Below, piece by piece: positions 30,101-39,823 of a stretch of DNA of 64,000 nucleotides (the first letter of the stretch is position 1; every line of letters begins with the position of its first letter). The DNA is taken from the NCBI RefSeq assembly GCF_016806835.2, contig NZ_CP086111.1:2057001-2121000 (forward strand). The letters are read 5' to 3'. A program made the position numbers and the translations under genes. The notes under the pieces are model-generated. The model worked only from the letters and a program-made list of their open reading frames with translations. It was not told the DNA's origin and made no database searches. This DNA comes from Skermanella rosea (GTDB taxonomy: Bacteria > Pseudomonadota > Alphaproteobacteria > Azospirillales > Azospirillaceae).

Positions 30101-30479
30101 GCTTCGGGCCGACCTTCTCCGTCTCCATGTAGGGGCGCAGCTCGCGCTGCAGCCACGGCTCGTACTCCAGCGGCCACTGCTCGGCGCTGGGCTCCAGGAA
30201 GAAGTCGAACGGGTTGATCACCGAGATCTCGGCGACCAGGTCGACCTCGATCGACAGGATGTCGGTCTTCTCCGGAAAGACGAAGCGGGCCAGATAGTTG
30301 GACTGCGGGTCCTGCTGCCAATTGAGGAAGTGCTGCTTCGGCTCGACCTTCAGGGAGTAGCTGAGGATCGGCGTGCGGCAGTGGGGGGCGGGCCGGAGCC
30401 TGACGATTTGCGGTCCCAGCGACACCATCCGGTCATAGCGGTAGAAGGTCTTGTGATTGAGTGCGACGTGTATCGCCAT
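27147..30479 (-). CDS. Transglutaminase/DUF2126 predicted amidoligase
   Basis: A 1110-residue two-part protein. The N-terminus ([17 protein letters not shown]) opens a transglutaminase N domain, followed by a transglutaminase core with the Cys in [16 protein letters not shown] and the His/Asp in [20 protein letters not shown]. The remaining ~750 residues are DUF2126, described in comparative studies of amidoligases as a glutamine-synthetase/GCS-like ligase domain. The ATG at 30479 is preferred over the GTG at 30512 because GAGG lies 7 bases upstream. It is the first gene of the operon with the ATP-grasp/alpha-E and second transglutaminase genes. Together they should make and break amide bonds on an unidentified peptide. 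Confidence 0.87.
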   Translation of the reverse strand: [1110 protein letters not shown]

Positions 30480-30794
30480 GAACTCGCCTCGAATTTTTGG
30501 TGCAGGGCGCACCGGCTGCGACGCAGGAGGGGGGAACCGTCCGCCGGTCCGGCGTTCCGGCTATTGGGTATTAGCCTGTCATCATATCCCGCATCGCGGC
30601 ATGACGGTACCCGCCAGAATCACTCGGATGAGGAAAAGCGCCCTGCTTGCCGACTCCCGACGATCGGCCCATTTATAGCGACAGAATGTCGCAGCAAGGC
30701 GGGGAGGTGGGACGCTCAGCGCTCCTCGGGCATCGCCCGGCGCTCCGGAAGAATGAAAAAGGGAACTGAAGGCATCTTTGGGAGGAAGCCTCTG

Positions 30795-31091
30795 ATGGGA
30801 ATCGTCATTCAGCTCGGCCAGGACAACGGGATACCCGAACTGGCCGAACGGGTCGCCGGCGCCTGCCGCAACCGCCTGCTCGAACGGAAAACCGCCGCCG
30901 TCTCCTTCAACCACATCAGCGAACAGCTCGGCGTCGACCCGCGTCTGGTGCCCAAGGCCGTCGCTTGGCTCCAGCGGAACGGCCGGGTGGAGGTCCGCGA
31001 CTTCAGCATGCGCAGCCGCCCGCACGTCACGGTGCCGGGGGTCTGCCGGATCGACGACGTCGATTGCTGTCCTCCGGCGGAGAGGACGTGA
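30795..31091 (+). CDS. Small winged-helix-like protein of unknown function
   Basis: A 98-residue protein starting MGIVIQLGQDNGIPELAERV, with an ideal GGAGGAAG ribosome site 7 bases before the ATG. Residues about 30-75 (FNHISEQLGVDPRLVPKAVAWLQRNGRVEVRDFS) read like a winged-helix DNA-binding unit: a recognition-like helix followed by a beta wing. The C-terminus carries three cysteines (VCRIDDVDCC). It is divergent from the transglutaminase operon, about 280 bases away. That makes it a candidate regulator of the operon, but this rests on position only. An upstream ATG at 30753 is in frame but has a poorer ribosome site. Confidence 0.6.
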   Translation: MGIVIQLGQDNGIPELAERVAGACRNRLLERKTAAVSFNHISEQLGVDPRLVPKAVAWLQRNGRVEVRDFSMRSRPHVTVPGVCRIDDVDCCPPAERT

Positions 31092-31123
31092 GGGCACCAT
31101 TCAAGGAGATCGTGGACTTGAAT

Positions 31124-31219
31124 TCATCATGCGCGGGCTTGACCCGCGCATCCACGCGCAAACTGCCGGGATGAAGTGCGCGCGTGGATGGCCGGATCAA
31201 GTCCGGCCATGATGAAGAG
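31124..31219. repeat. Dispersed palindromic repeat, copy 2
   Basis: Same arm sequences as 17062-17163: gggcttgacccg on the left and ggatcaagtccgg on the right, here with an extended inner stem (catccacgcg with cgcgtggatg). It can fold into one long hairpin between two genes. Confidence 0.75.
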
Positions 31220-31269
31220 GAGGGTTGGTACTTCCATAAAAGATGGCATGCGATCTAAGTAAACAGTGA

Positions 31270-31569
31270 TCACATATTCAGCCGTTCATACAAGCCTTCC
31301 CATTCCGGATTGTCCTTGAGGATGAGGAGCACCTTCCATTCCCTTGACCAATGCTTGATGTTCTTCTCCCGCTGCACGGCGCGTAGAATTTCATCATGCC
31401 GTTCCACCCAGACCAGGCGTTTCAAACCGTATCGCATCGTGAAGCCGTCATAGGCTCCTTCCCGATGCTCGTGCACGCGCCGCGCCAGATTGGTCGTGAC
31501 GCCGACATAGAGCGTCCCGTTGGCGCGGTTCGTCATGATGTAGACCCATGCACCCGAATCCGTCGGCAT
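31270..31569 (-). CDS. GIY-YIG domain protein
   Basis: A 99-residue protein made almost entirely of a GIY-YIG nuclease-like domain. [21 protein letters not shown] holds the two half-motifs (VYI and YVG), followed by the Arg in RRVHEHREG and the Glu in [13 protein letters not shown]. Stand-alone short GIY-YIG proteins (UPF0213/YhbQ-like) are common and mostly uncharacterised; a DNA-processing role is assumed. The frame is open further upstream, but the ATG at 31569 has GGGAG and AGAGG in front and starts right before the domain. It is convergent with the small winged-helix gene. Confidence 0.82.
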   Translation of the reverse strand: MPTDSGAWVYIMTNRANGTLYVGVTTNLARRVHEHREGAYDGFTMRYGLKRLVWVERHDEILRAVQREKNIKHWSREWKVLLILKDNPEWEGLYERLNM

Positions 31570-31705
31570 ACCTCTGGCTCCCACTGGTCCCGCCCTCGGG
31601 ACAATCTGCCGCAGTGCGTCTAAGGTATCATATACAGCCTCCCGGTCCTCAGGCATTCATAGTGCCACGTCCAGGATAACCACGCCGTGGTCAAAGGGGG
31701 AAACG

Positions 31706-33226
<1,521 letters not shown>

Positions 33227-33266
33227 TCGCGTGACGTCTCCGGGAATTATCCTCCCTGAACTGGTT

Positions 33267-33300
33267 CCCCTCTCCTCCGCACGGAGGAGAGGGGCTTTTC
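33267..33300 (+). terminator. Strong intrinsic terminator between aldehyde dehydrogenase and DUF779 genes
   Basis: A 12-bp perfect stem (33267-33278 with 33283-33294), loop GCAC, then CTTTT. It lies 41 bases after the dehydrogenase stop and 38 before the next ATG, so it can end or attenuate transcription into DUF779. Confidence 0.85.
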
Positions 33301-33337
33301 GTCGTGGCGTTTCGGGAAAACAGGGGAGAGCAACGAC

Positions 33338-33721
33338 ATGGTAGAGCGCGTCACCGTCACGCCGGCCGCCGTCGCCGTCATCGAGAAGCTGAAGGCGATC
33401 CACGGCGACTTGGCATTCCACCAGTCCGGCGGCTGCTGCGACGGCAGCGCGCCCATGTGCTTCGCGGCCGGCGAGTTCCGCACCGGCGCGCAGGACGTGT
33501 ACCTGGGCGAGATCGTCGGCTGCCGGTTCTTCATCGGCGCCGCGCAGTTCGAATACTGGTCGCACACGCAGCTGATCATCGACGTGGTGCAGGGCAGGGG
33601 CGCCGGCTTCTCGCTGGAGGCTCCGGAAGGCGTGCGCTTCCTGACCCGCAGCCGGGTCTTCACCGACGAGGAGGTCGCGGAGCTGGAAGCGGCCGGGCCG
33701 CCGCCGCGCGGAGACGCCTGA
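33338..33721 (+). CDS. DUF779 family protein
   Basis: A 127-residue protein with the family signature FHQSGGCCDGSAPMCF, a Cys-rich loop that looks metal-binding, and the YWSHTQLIIDVVQGRGAGFSLE block. DUF779 genes are found next to acetaldehyde dehydrogenases in many proteobacteria. The role is unknown, and a maturation or accessory function is a guess. GGGGAGAG at 33323-33330 gives an excellent ribosome site. A terminator separates it from the dehydrogenase, so its level relative to the enzyme may depend on read-through. Confidence 0.85.
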   Translation: MVERVTVTPAAVAVIEKLKAIHGDLAFHQSGGCCDGSAPMCFAAGEFRTGAQDVYLGEIVGCRFFIGAAQFEYWSHTQLIIDVVQGRGAGFSLEAPEGVRFLTRSRVFTDEEVAELEAAGPPPRGDA

Positions 33722-33844
33722 CGCTTGATCCGTCCCGTCCCCGGGGGTAAGGCGATTGCCTCGGCGTCCCGCCGGTGCATCTATCTTTCTCGTGCCGCCC
33801 GCCAAGGGCCGGCAGGAGCTTCAGGAAAGGCCCTCGGGAAGGAC

Positions 33845-34894
33845 ATGGACAGCATTACGCAGAGCCTGCTCGGCGCCGTGGTCGCGCAGGCCGGATTTCG
33901 ACGGACCCTCGGCCGGCAGGCGATGGTGGCAGGGGCGTTGCTGGGTGCCGTTCCCGACCTCGACGTGGTCGCCGGCTTCTTCGGTCCCTATGCCAACTGG
34001 GTCCATCACCGCGGCATCACGCACTCGATCTTCTTCGGTCCGGTGGTCGGGCCGTTCTTCGGATGGGCGATCTGGCGCTTCCACCGGTGGCGCGCGTCGC
34101 GGCGGGGCGAGCCCGACCGTCCCGATCCGCCGGAGGTGCTGAGGGCCTGGATCTGGCTTGCGGTCCTGGTTCTGTTCACCCACCCGATCATCGACGTGTT
34201 CACCAGCTACGGCACCCAGCTGCTGGCGCCGTTCTCCCGCCACCGCTTCGCGATCGACGCGCTGCCGATCATCGACCCGGTCTACAGCCTGGCGCTGATC
34301 GCTGCCCTTGTCGTCGGCACCGCGGCCAAGCACCGGCCGGGCGCCGCGGTCGGATCGGCGGCCGCCGCCCTGCTGTTCATCTACGGCTATTCGCTGATGG
34401 GCTGGGCGATCAACGACTCCGTCCGGGCCACCGCCCGGGAAGAGCTGCGGCAGGCGGGCCAGCCGGTCGGCGAGGTGCTGGCCTATCCGCAGATGTTCCA
34501 GCCCTGGTTCCGCCGGGTCGTCGCCGAGACCCCGGAGTCCATCATGGTGGGCTACCGTTCGGTCTTCGGCGACCGGCCCATTGAGTGGCAGACCTATCCG
34601 ATACAGACCGATCCGCTGATCGACCGGGTCGCGGCCACGCCGGAAGCGGCGATCTTCACCTGGTTCGCCATGGACAAGGTCTTCTGGCAGGTCTCGGAGA
34701 CTCCCGGCGGCGCGGTGGTCGAGGCGCTCGATTACCGCTACGGCATGTGGGGTGGCGACGCCGTCGGATTCTGGGGCATCCGCGCCCAGGTGGACCGCGA
34801 CGGGCATATGCTCGGGCCGCCCGAGAAGTTCCAGCGGGAGCGGAGCGCTTCCGGAAGCCTGCTGCGGGATTACTGGCGGGTGATCTGGGGGTAG
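33845..34894 (+). CDS. YdjM-like (DUF457) membrane-bound putative metal-dependent hydrolase
   Basis: A 349-residue protein. The N-terminus MDSITQSLLGAVVAQAGF and the motif VPDLDV...YANWVHHRGITHSI, with TH and H-rich membrane loops, are diagnostic of the YdjM/DUF457 family. Four or five hydrophobic helices lie between residues 25 and 200, followed by a soluble C-terminal half. The conserved His/Asp residues suggest a zinc hydrolase facing the membrane; the substrate is unknown. The ATG at 33845 follows GGGAAGG closely. It is convergent with the chemoreceptor-like gene. An equally long frame 5' of the ATG is not conserved-looking. Confidence 0.85.
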   Translation: MDSITQSLLGAVVAQAGFRRTLGRQAMVAGALLGAVPDLDVVAGFFGPYANWVHHRGITHSIFFGPVVGPFFGWAIWRFHRWRASRRGEPDRPDPPEVLRAWIWLAVLVLFTHPIIDVFTSYGTQLLAPFSRHRFAIDALPIIDPVYSLALIAALVVGTAAKHRPGAAVGSAAAALLFIYGYSLMGWAINDSVRATAREELRQAGQPVGEVLAYPQMFQPWFRRVVAETPESIMVGYRSVFGDRPIEWQTYPIQTDPLIDRVAATPEAAIFTWFAMDKVFWQVSETPGGAVVEALDYRYGMWGGDAVGFWGIRAQVDRDGHMLGPPEKFQRERSASGSLLRDYWRVIWG

Positions 34895-34913
34895 GCGGCT
34901 CCGGTCGGCCGGT

Positions 34914-35984
34914 TCAGAACAGCTCGACGCCCTGATCGTCCGCCGGCAGCTCCGTATCCAACGCCCCCAGCCCGTCCAGGCCGCTGCCGCCGAGCAGCAG
35001 CCGGCGCAGATCCTGCTCCCGCGCCGATCCCGCGATCGCGGGCGGCAGCAGGGTGGCCAGCCAGCCGGAGCGGTCGGGAACGTCGCGCAAGGCCGGACTG
35101 GCCGACCGGGTGGCGGCGTCCAGGTCGGCAAGGCCGGCCTTCATCGCCAGCATGCCGTCGACCACATGGTCCAGCCGCTGCTTCGCCAAGTCCTGGAACT
35201 GGAGCCTCACCACGATCTGGCCGATGTTCCGGCTCATGTCGGCGGAGGCCGTGACGGCTTCGCCCAGCACCGAGGTGAAATGGTCCGCCTGGACGATCAG
35301 GCCGGACATGGCGAGGTCGATGCGCTCCTTGGCGAGCAGCTGGGGCGACAGGTCGGTCTCGGCGATGGTCCGCAGGATGTCGTAGCCGCGCGCGACCCCG
35401 CGCGAGACGGCGCCGACGGTCTGGCGCATCCGCTCGGCCAGGGCGGCGGTCCCGGCGGACAGCTCGCGCACCTCGCCCGCCACCACGTGGAAGGTCTTTC
35501 CGGCGGCGCCCGCCCGCGCCGCCTCGATGCTGGCGTTCAGCGCCAGGAAGCTGGTCTGCTGGTTGATCTCCTCGATCTCGCCGATGAACTTGCCGACCAC
35601 CTCGACGTCCTGGACCACGTCGTCCAGCAGATACACCATGCGCATCGCCTGCATGGACAGCGAGACGATGTTGTTCACCATCTCGACCAGGATCTGCTGC
35701 ATCAGCATCATGACCTGATCGATCGGGACGCGCTCGCCCTCCAGCTCGACGATGTTGGCGTTCGCGATGATCTCCTGCACCCGCTGGCCCTGCTCGTCCG
35801 CCGAGGCGGCGAGGTCGCGGAACCCGCTGCTGATGTCCAACGTGCTCTGTTCGACGATCCGGCTGGTCTCCTGCACCTCCAGCCGGAGCGAATCCAGGCA
35901 TCGGGACTGGAAGGCGCAAAAGGCCCGCCAGTCGGCGAGCAGGCCGATCGCGGGCGGAAGGGCCGGAGAGGACGCGTTTTCCAT
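34914..35984 (-). CDS. Soluble methyl-accepting-chemotaxis-like signalling protein
   Basis: A 356-residue protein without a membrane segment. The middle (about residues 145-200) contains the conserved tip of the chemoreceptor signalling hairpin, EIEEINQQTSFLALNASIEA followed by ARAGAAGKTFHVVAGEVRELS. It should contact CheA/CheW or act as a cytoplasmic receptor. Flanking sequence is heptad-rich coiled coil. There is no recognisable sensor domain, so the input is unknown. Several sequence blocks (the SLSMQAMRMVYLLDDVV region) are unusual compared with standard receptors, and it may act outside chemotaxis. No other che gene is nearby. Confidence 0.8.
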   Translation of the reverse strand: MENASSPALPPAIGLLADWRAFCAFQSRCLDSLRLEVQETSRIVEQSTLDISSGFRDLAASADEQGQRVQEIIANANIVELEGERVPIDQVMMLMQQILVEMVNNIVSLSMQAMRMVYLLDDVVQDVEVVGKFIGEIEEINQQTSFLALNASIEAARAGAAGKTFHVVAGEVRELSAGTAALAERMRQTVGAVSRGVARGYDILRTIAETDLSPQLLAKERIDLAMSGLIVQADHFTSVLGEAVTASADMSRNIGQIVVRLQFQDLAKQRLDHVVDGMLAMKAGLADLDAATRSASPALRDVPDRSGWLATLLPPAIAGSAREQDLRRLLLGGSGLDGLGALDTELPADDQGVELF

Positions 35985-36083
35985 GCTGGCCAGCCCTCTC
36001 TCCGCGACGGATCCCCGGGCATTCGGCCCAAATCCCGCGCAGCCTAACGGGTGATGGTGAATGAAAGGTAACCGTACATCCCG

Positions 36084-37268
36084 TCAGGCGAATTGCCCGG
36101 CACAGTAGCCGGACGACCATGCCCACTGGAAATTGTAGCCGCCCAGCCAGCCGGTCACGTCGACCACTTCGCCTATGAAGAAGAGGCCCGGCACCTTGCG
36201 GGCTTCCAGGGTCTTGGACGAAAGCTCCGACGTATCGACCCCGCCCAGCGTCACCTCGGCGGTCCGGTAGCCCTCGGTCCCGGCCGGCGTGATCCGCCAG
36301 TGCCGCAGGTCTTCGGCGAGGCCGGACCAGTCGCGCTCCCGCACCTGTCCCGCCGGCCGCCCCTCCAGCCCGGCGGGCGTCACCCGGTGGGCGAGGCGGC
36401 GGGGCAGCACCTCCGACAGCACGGTCTTCACCTCCGCCTTGGGCCGCTCGGCGGCCAGCCGCTTCAGGTGCGCCGCCGCGTCCAGGCCGGGCAGCATGTC
36501 GATCTCGACCGTGTCGCCGTCGCGCCAGTAGGACGAGATCTGCAGGATGGCCGGCCCGCTGATGCCGCGGTGGGTGAACAGGATCGCCTCGTCGAAGGCG
36601 GTGCCCCCGCAGCGCACCGACGCCTCGCACGCCACGCCGGCCAAGTCCTTGAAGTTGCGCGGGTCGGCATCGGCGAAGGTGAAGGGGACCAGCCCGGCGC
36701 GGGTCGGCAGCACCTTCAGCCCGAACTGCTCGGCGATCCGGTAGCCGAACCCGGTCGCGCCCATCTTGGGGATCGACAGCCCGCCGGTCGCGATCACCAG
36801 GCTCTCCGACTCGAACGTCCCGCGCGACGTCTCCACCCGGAACAGGTCGTTCCGGGCGATCCGCGTAACCGACGTCTCCAGCGCCAGCCGGACGCCCGCG
36901 TCGTCGCACTCGCGCAGCAGCATGCCGACGATGTCCCGCGCGCTGTCGTCGCAGAACAGCTGGCCCAGCTTCTTCTCGTGGAAGGCGATGCCGTGCCGCC
37001 GGACCAGGGCGATGAAGTCGTGCTGTGTATAGCGCTTCAGCGCCGAGATCGCGAAATGCCGGTTGGCCGAGACGAACCGGTCCGGCGCCGTGTGCAGGTT
37101 GGTGAAGTTGCACCGCCCGCCGCCGGAGATCAGGATCTTCTTGCCGGCCTTCTCGGCGTGGTCGATCAGCAGCACGCTCCGGCCCCGGCGCCCGGCGGAC
37201 ATGGCGCACATCAGCCCTGCGGCGCCGGCGCCGATCACGATGGCGTCGAATCGGGTGGCTTGGCTCAT
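36084..37268 (-). CDS. BaiN/HI0933-like flavoprotein (NAD(P)/FAD-dependent oxidoreductase)
   Basis: A 394-residue flavoprotein. The FAD Rossmann motif is DAIVIGAGAAGLMCAMSAG. The family-specific KILISGGGRCNFTN, FTHRGISGPAILQ and, at the C-terminus, FFIGEVVDVTGWLGGYNFQWAWSSG are all present. Members reduce varied substrates (bile-acid intermediates in BaiN), but most bacterial versions have no assigned substrate. The start is taken at the ATG at 37268, which directly precedes the Rossmann fold; the longer open frame upstream overlaps hrpB and is not coding. The hrpB stop lies 32 bases upstream on the same strand, so co-transcription is likely. Confidence 0.88.
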   Translation of the reverse strand: MSQATRFDAIVIGAGAAGLMCAMSAGRRGRSVLLIDHAEKAGKKILISGGGRCNFTNLHTAPDRFVSANRHFAISALKRYTQHDFIALVRRHGIAFHEKKLGQLFCDDSARDIVGMLLRECDDAGVRLALETSVTRIARNDLFRVETSRGTFESESLVIATGGLSIPKMGATGFGYRIAEQFGLKVLPTRAGLVPFTFADADPRNFKDLAGVACEASVRCGGTAFDEAILFTHRGISGPAILQISSYWRDGDTVEIDMLPGLDAAAHLKRLAAERPKAEVKTVLSEVLPRRLAHRVTPAGLEGRPAGQVRERDWSGLAEDLRHWRITPAGTEGYRTAEVTLGGVDTSELSSKTLEARKVPGLFFIGEVVDVTGWLGGYNFQWAWSSGYCAGQFA

Positions 37269-37300
37269 GCTCTGCTCATGGGAAATCGGGGACTCTCCGT

Positions 37301-39823
37301 TCAGGTGCCGCGCCGCTTGGCGCGGCTGGTCGGTTCGGCCTGGAGGGGATCGTCGGGCCAGTAATGCTTGGGATACTGGCCCTTCAGGTCGGCCTTCACG
37401 TGGCGGTAGGTGTTGGCCCAGAAGCTGGCGAGATCGCTGGTCACCTGCATCGGCCGGCGGGCCGGCGACAGCAGGTGAAGGACCAGGGGCACCCGGCCGC
37501 GGGCCAGCGCCGGGGTCTCCGCCAGGCCGAACATCTCCTGGAGCCGCACCGCCAGCACCGGCACGTCGCCCCCGGTATAGTCCAGCGGTATGTGGGACCC
37601 GCTGGGCACCGTGACATGGGTCGGCGCCGCCTTGTCCAGCTCGCGCTGCCGGTGCCAGGACAGCAGCGACCGGAGCGCCGCCGACAGGTCCAGCCGCTTC
37701 AGGTGGGCGCGGCGGGTCAGGCCGGTCAGGAACGGCGCGAGCCAGTCCTCCAGCGTGTCGAGCAGCGCCGCGTCGGACAGGTCCGGCCAGTCGCCGTCCG
37801 GACCCTCGACCCGCCGCAGGAACTCGACCCGCGCGCGGAAATTCTCCAGCTCCCGGGTCCAGGGCAGGACGGCGAGGCCCAGTTCGCGGATGCCCTGGCA
37901 GAAGGCGGCGGCGGTCCGGGCGCCTCCCGGGTCGGGCAGCGGCTCGTCCTTCAGGACCAGTTCGCCCAGCCGGCGCTGGCGGCGGGCAAGCACCGCCTCC
38001 TCCCTGCCGTCCCAGGCGACGAACTCCACCGTCTCGATGGTGTCGGCGAAGTCCTCTTCCAGCTCGGCCAGGGTCAGGGGGGCGGCCAGGAAGATGCGGG
38101 CCTCCCGCTTTGCGCCGTCCAGGTCGGCGACCGCCAGGAACTCCTCGGCGGCCAGGGGCTCCTTCTTCAGGAAATAGGCGCCGCGCCCGTTGCTCAGCCG
38201 GTACTGGCCGTCGCTTCCGGGCCGGCGCTGACCGATCCGGTCGGGATAGGCCAGCGCCAGGACCCGGCCGGTGTCGGCCACGTCGCCGTCGCCCGGTCCG
38301 ATGCCCAATTGGCGCTGCCACTGGCGGGCCTGCCGCACCACCTGCTTCACCGTCCAGCCGCTCCGGTCGGAAGAGCGCAGCAGCTCGACCCGGCGGCGCA
38401 GGTCGCCGTCCCGCGGCTCGCCGGTTCCCCCGGCCGACGGTCCGGCCAGGATGTCGCGTTCCCCCAGCAGGGCCGCGATCTCGCAGGCCAGCGCGCCGCA
38501 GCCCAGCCGCTCGCCGGCCAGCACCATGTGGGCGAGCCGGGGATGCATGCCGAGCGACGCCATCCGCCGGCCGTGCGGCGTGATCCTGTCCCCGGCGTCG
38601 AGCGCGCCTAGGCGGCGCAGCAGGTCGCGGGCCTGGGAGAGGGCGGGCGCCGGCGGCGGGTCCAGCCAGCGCAATTCAACGGGATCGACCACGCCCCACT
38701 GGGCCAGTTCCAGCGCCAGCGGCGCGAGGTCGGCGGCCAGCATCTCCGGCGCGGTGTGGGGTTGCAGCGCGCGGTGCTGCCCCTCCGGCCACAGCCGGTA
38801 GCAGACTCCGGGCTCCAGGCGCCCGGCACGGCCCCGGCGCTGGTCGGCCGAGGCCTGGCTGACCTTGACCGTGTCCAGCCGGGTCATGCCGCTGCCCGGA
38901 TCGAAGCGGGAGACCCGCATCAGGCCGCTGTCCACGACCACCCGGATTCCCTCGATCGTCAGGCTGGTCTCGGCGATGGAGGTCGCCAGCACGACCTTGC
39001 GCCGGCCCGGCGGTGTCGGCCCGATCGCCTGGTCCTGCTGCTCCTGGGGCAGGTCGCCGTAGAGCGGGGCGATCAGGATGCCCGGCCCCGGCAGGGCGTC
39101 GCGAAGCTGCCGCTCGACCCGCCGGATCTCGGCGACGCCGGGCAGGAAGACCAGGATGTTGCCCGGCTCCTCGTCCAGCGCGCGGAGCACCGCCGCCGTG
39201 ACGGCGTCCTCGATCCGGCGCGCCCGGGACGGGTCGACATGCCGGGTCTCGACCGGGAAGGCGCGGCCTTCGCTGGTGACGACGGGAGCGCCGCCCAGCA
39301 GCCCGGCGACCGCGGCGCCGTCCAGCGTCGCCGACATGACCAGCAGCCGCAGGTCGTCGCGCAGCACCGTCCGGGTCTGGAGGCACAGCGCCAAGCCCAG
39401 GTCGGCGTCCAGGCTGCGCTCGTGGAATTCGTCGAACAGGACGGCGCCGACGCCTTCCAGCGCCGGGTCTTGCTGCAGCTGCCGGATCAGAACGCCCTCG
39501 GTCACCACCTCGATCCGGGTCCGCGGACCGACCTTGCTGTCCATCCGCACCCTGTAGCCTACGGTCTCGCCGACCGCCTCGCCGAGCAGCCCGGCCATGC
39601 GGCGGGCCGCCGCGCGGGCGGCAAGGCGCCGCGGCTCCAGCATGATCAGCTTGCCTCCCGCCAGCCATCCCTCGTCGAGCAGCGCCAGCGGGACGCGCGT
39701 GGTCTTGCCCGCACCCGGCGGCGCCTGGAGGACGGCATGGCGGGAGCCTGCCAGGACGCGGCGGATCTCCGGCAGGACGGGGTCTATCGGCAGCGCCGGG
39801 AAAACTGTTTCAGGATTGGACAA
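37301..39823 (-). CDS. hrpB: ATP-dependent helicase HrpB
   Basis: An 840-residue DEAH/RHA-type helicase of the normal HrpB length. Motif I is APPGAGKTT (about 33-41), Ia LEPRRLAARAAARR, II DEFHERS, III SATLDG and VI QRRGRAGRLEPG. The HrpB-specific C-terminal domain includes YTGGDVPVLAVRLQEMFGL and VTSDLASFWANTY. It probably remodels RNA or RNP; its exact substrate in bacteria is not settled. The start is a TTG at 39823 that reads MSNPETVFPALPID. It lies upstream of the flavoprotein gene and divergent from the SprA-like gene. Confidence 0.92.
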   Translation of the reverse strand: MSNPETVFPALPIDPVLPEIRRVLAGSRHAVLQAPPGAGKTTRVPLALLDEGWLAGGKLIMLEPRRLAARAAARRMAGLLGEAVGETVGYRVRMDSKVGPRTRIEVVTEGVLIRQLQQDPALEGVGAVLFDEFHERSLDADLGLALCLQTRTVLRDDLRLLVMSATLDGAAVAGLLGGAPVVTSEGRAFPVETRHVDPSRARRIEDAVTAAVLRALDEEPGNILVFLPGVAEIRRVERQLRDALPGPGILIAPLYGDLPQEQQDQAIGPTPPGRRKVVLATSIAETSLTIEGIRVVVDSGLMRVSRFDPGSGMTRLDTVKVSQASADQRRGRAGRLEPGVCYRLWPEGQHRALQPHTAPEMLAADLAPLALELAQWGVVDPVELRWLDPPPAPALSQARDLLRRLGALDAGDRITPHGRRMASLGMHPRLAHMVLAGERLGCGALACEIAALLGERDILAGPSAGGTGEPRDGDLRRRVELLRSSDRSGWTVKQVVRQARQWQRQLGIGPGDGDVADTGRVLALAYPDRIGQRRPGSDGQYRLSNGRGAYFLKKEPLAAEEFLAVADLDGAKREARIFLAAPLTLAELEEDFADTIETVEFVAWDGREEAVLARRQRRLGELVLKDEPLPDPGGARTAAAFCQGIRELGLAVLPWTRELENFRARVEFLRRVEGPDGDWPDLSDAALLDTLEDWLAPFLTGLTRRAHLKRLDLSAALRSLLSWHRQRELDKAAPTHVTVPSGSHIPLDYTGGDVPVLAVRLQEMFGLAETPALARGRVPLVLHLLSPARRPMQVTSDLASFWANTYRHVKADLKGQYPKHYWPDDPLQAEPTSRAKRRGT

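Noticed and set aside
30533-30556. GGAAC and CGTT upstream of the small winged-helix gene
   Set aside because: The spacer is 15 bases instead of 16-17, and the sequence is part of a GC-rich palindrome, so it was not counted as an EcfG promoter.
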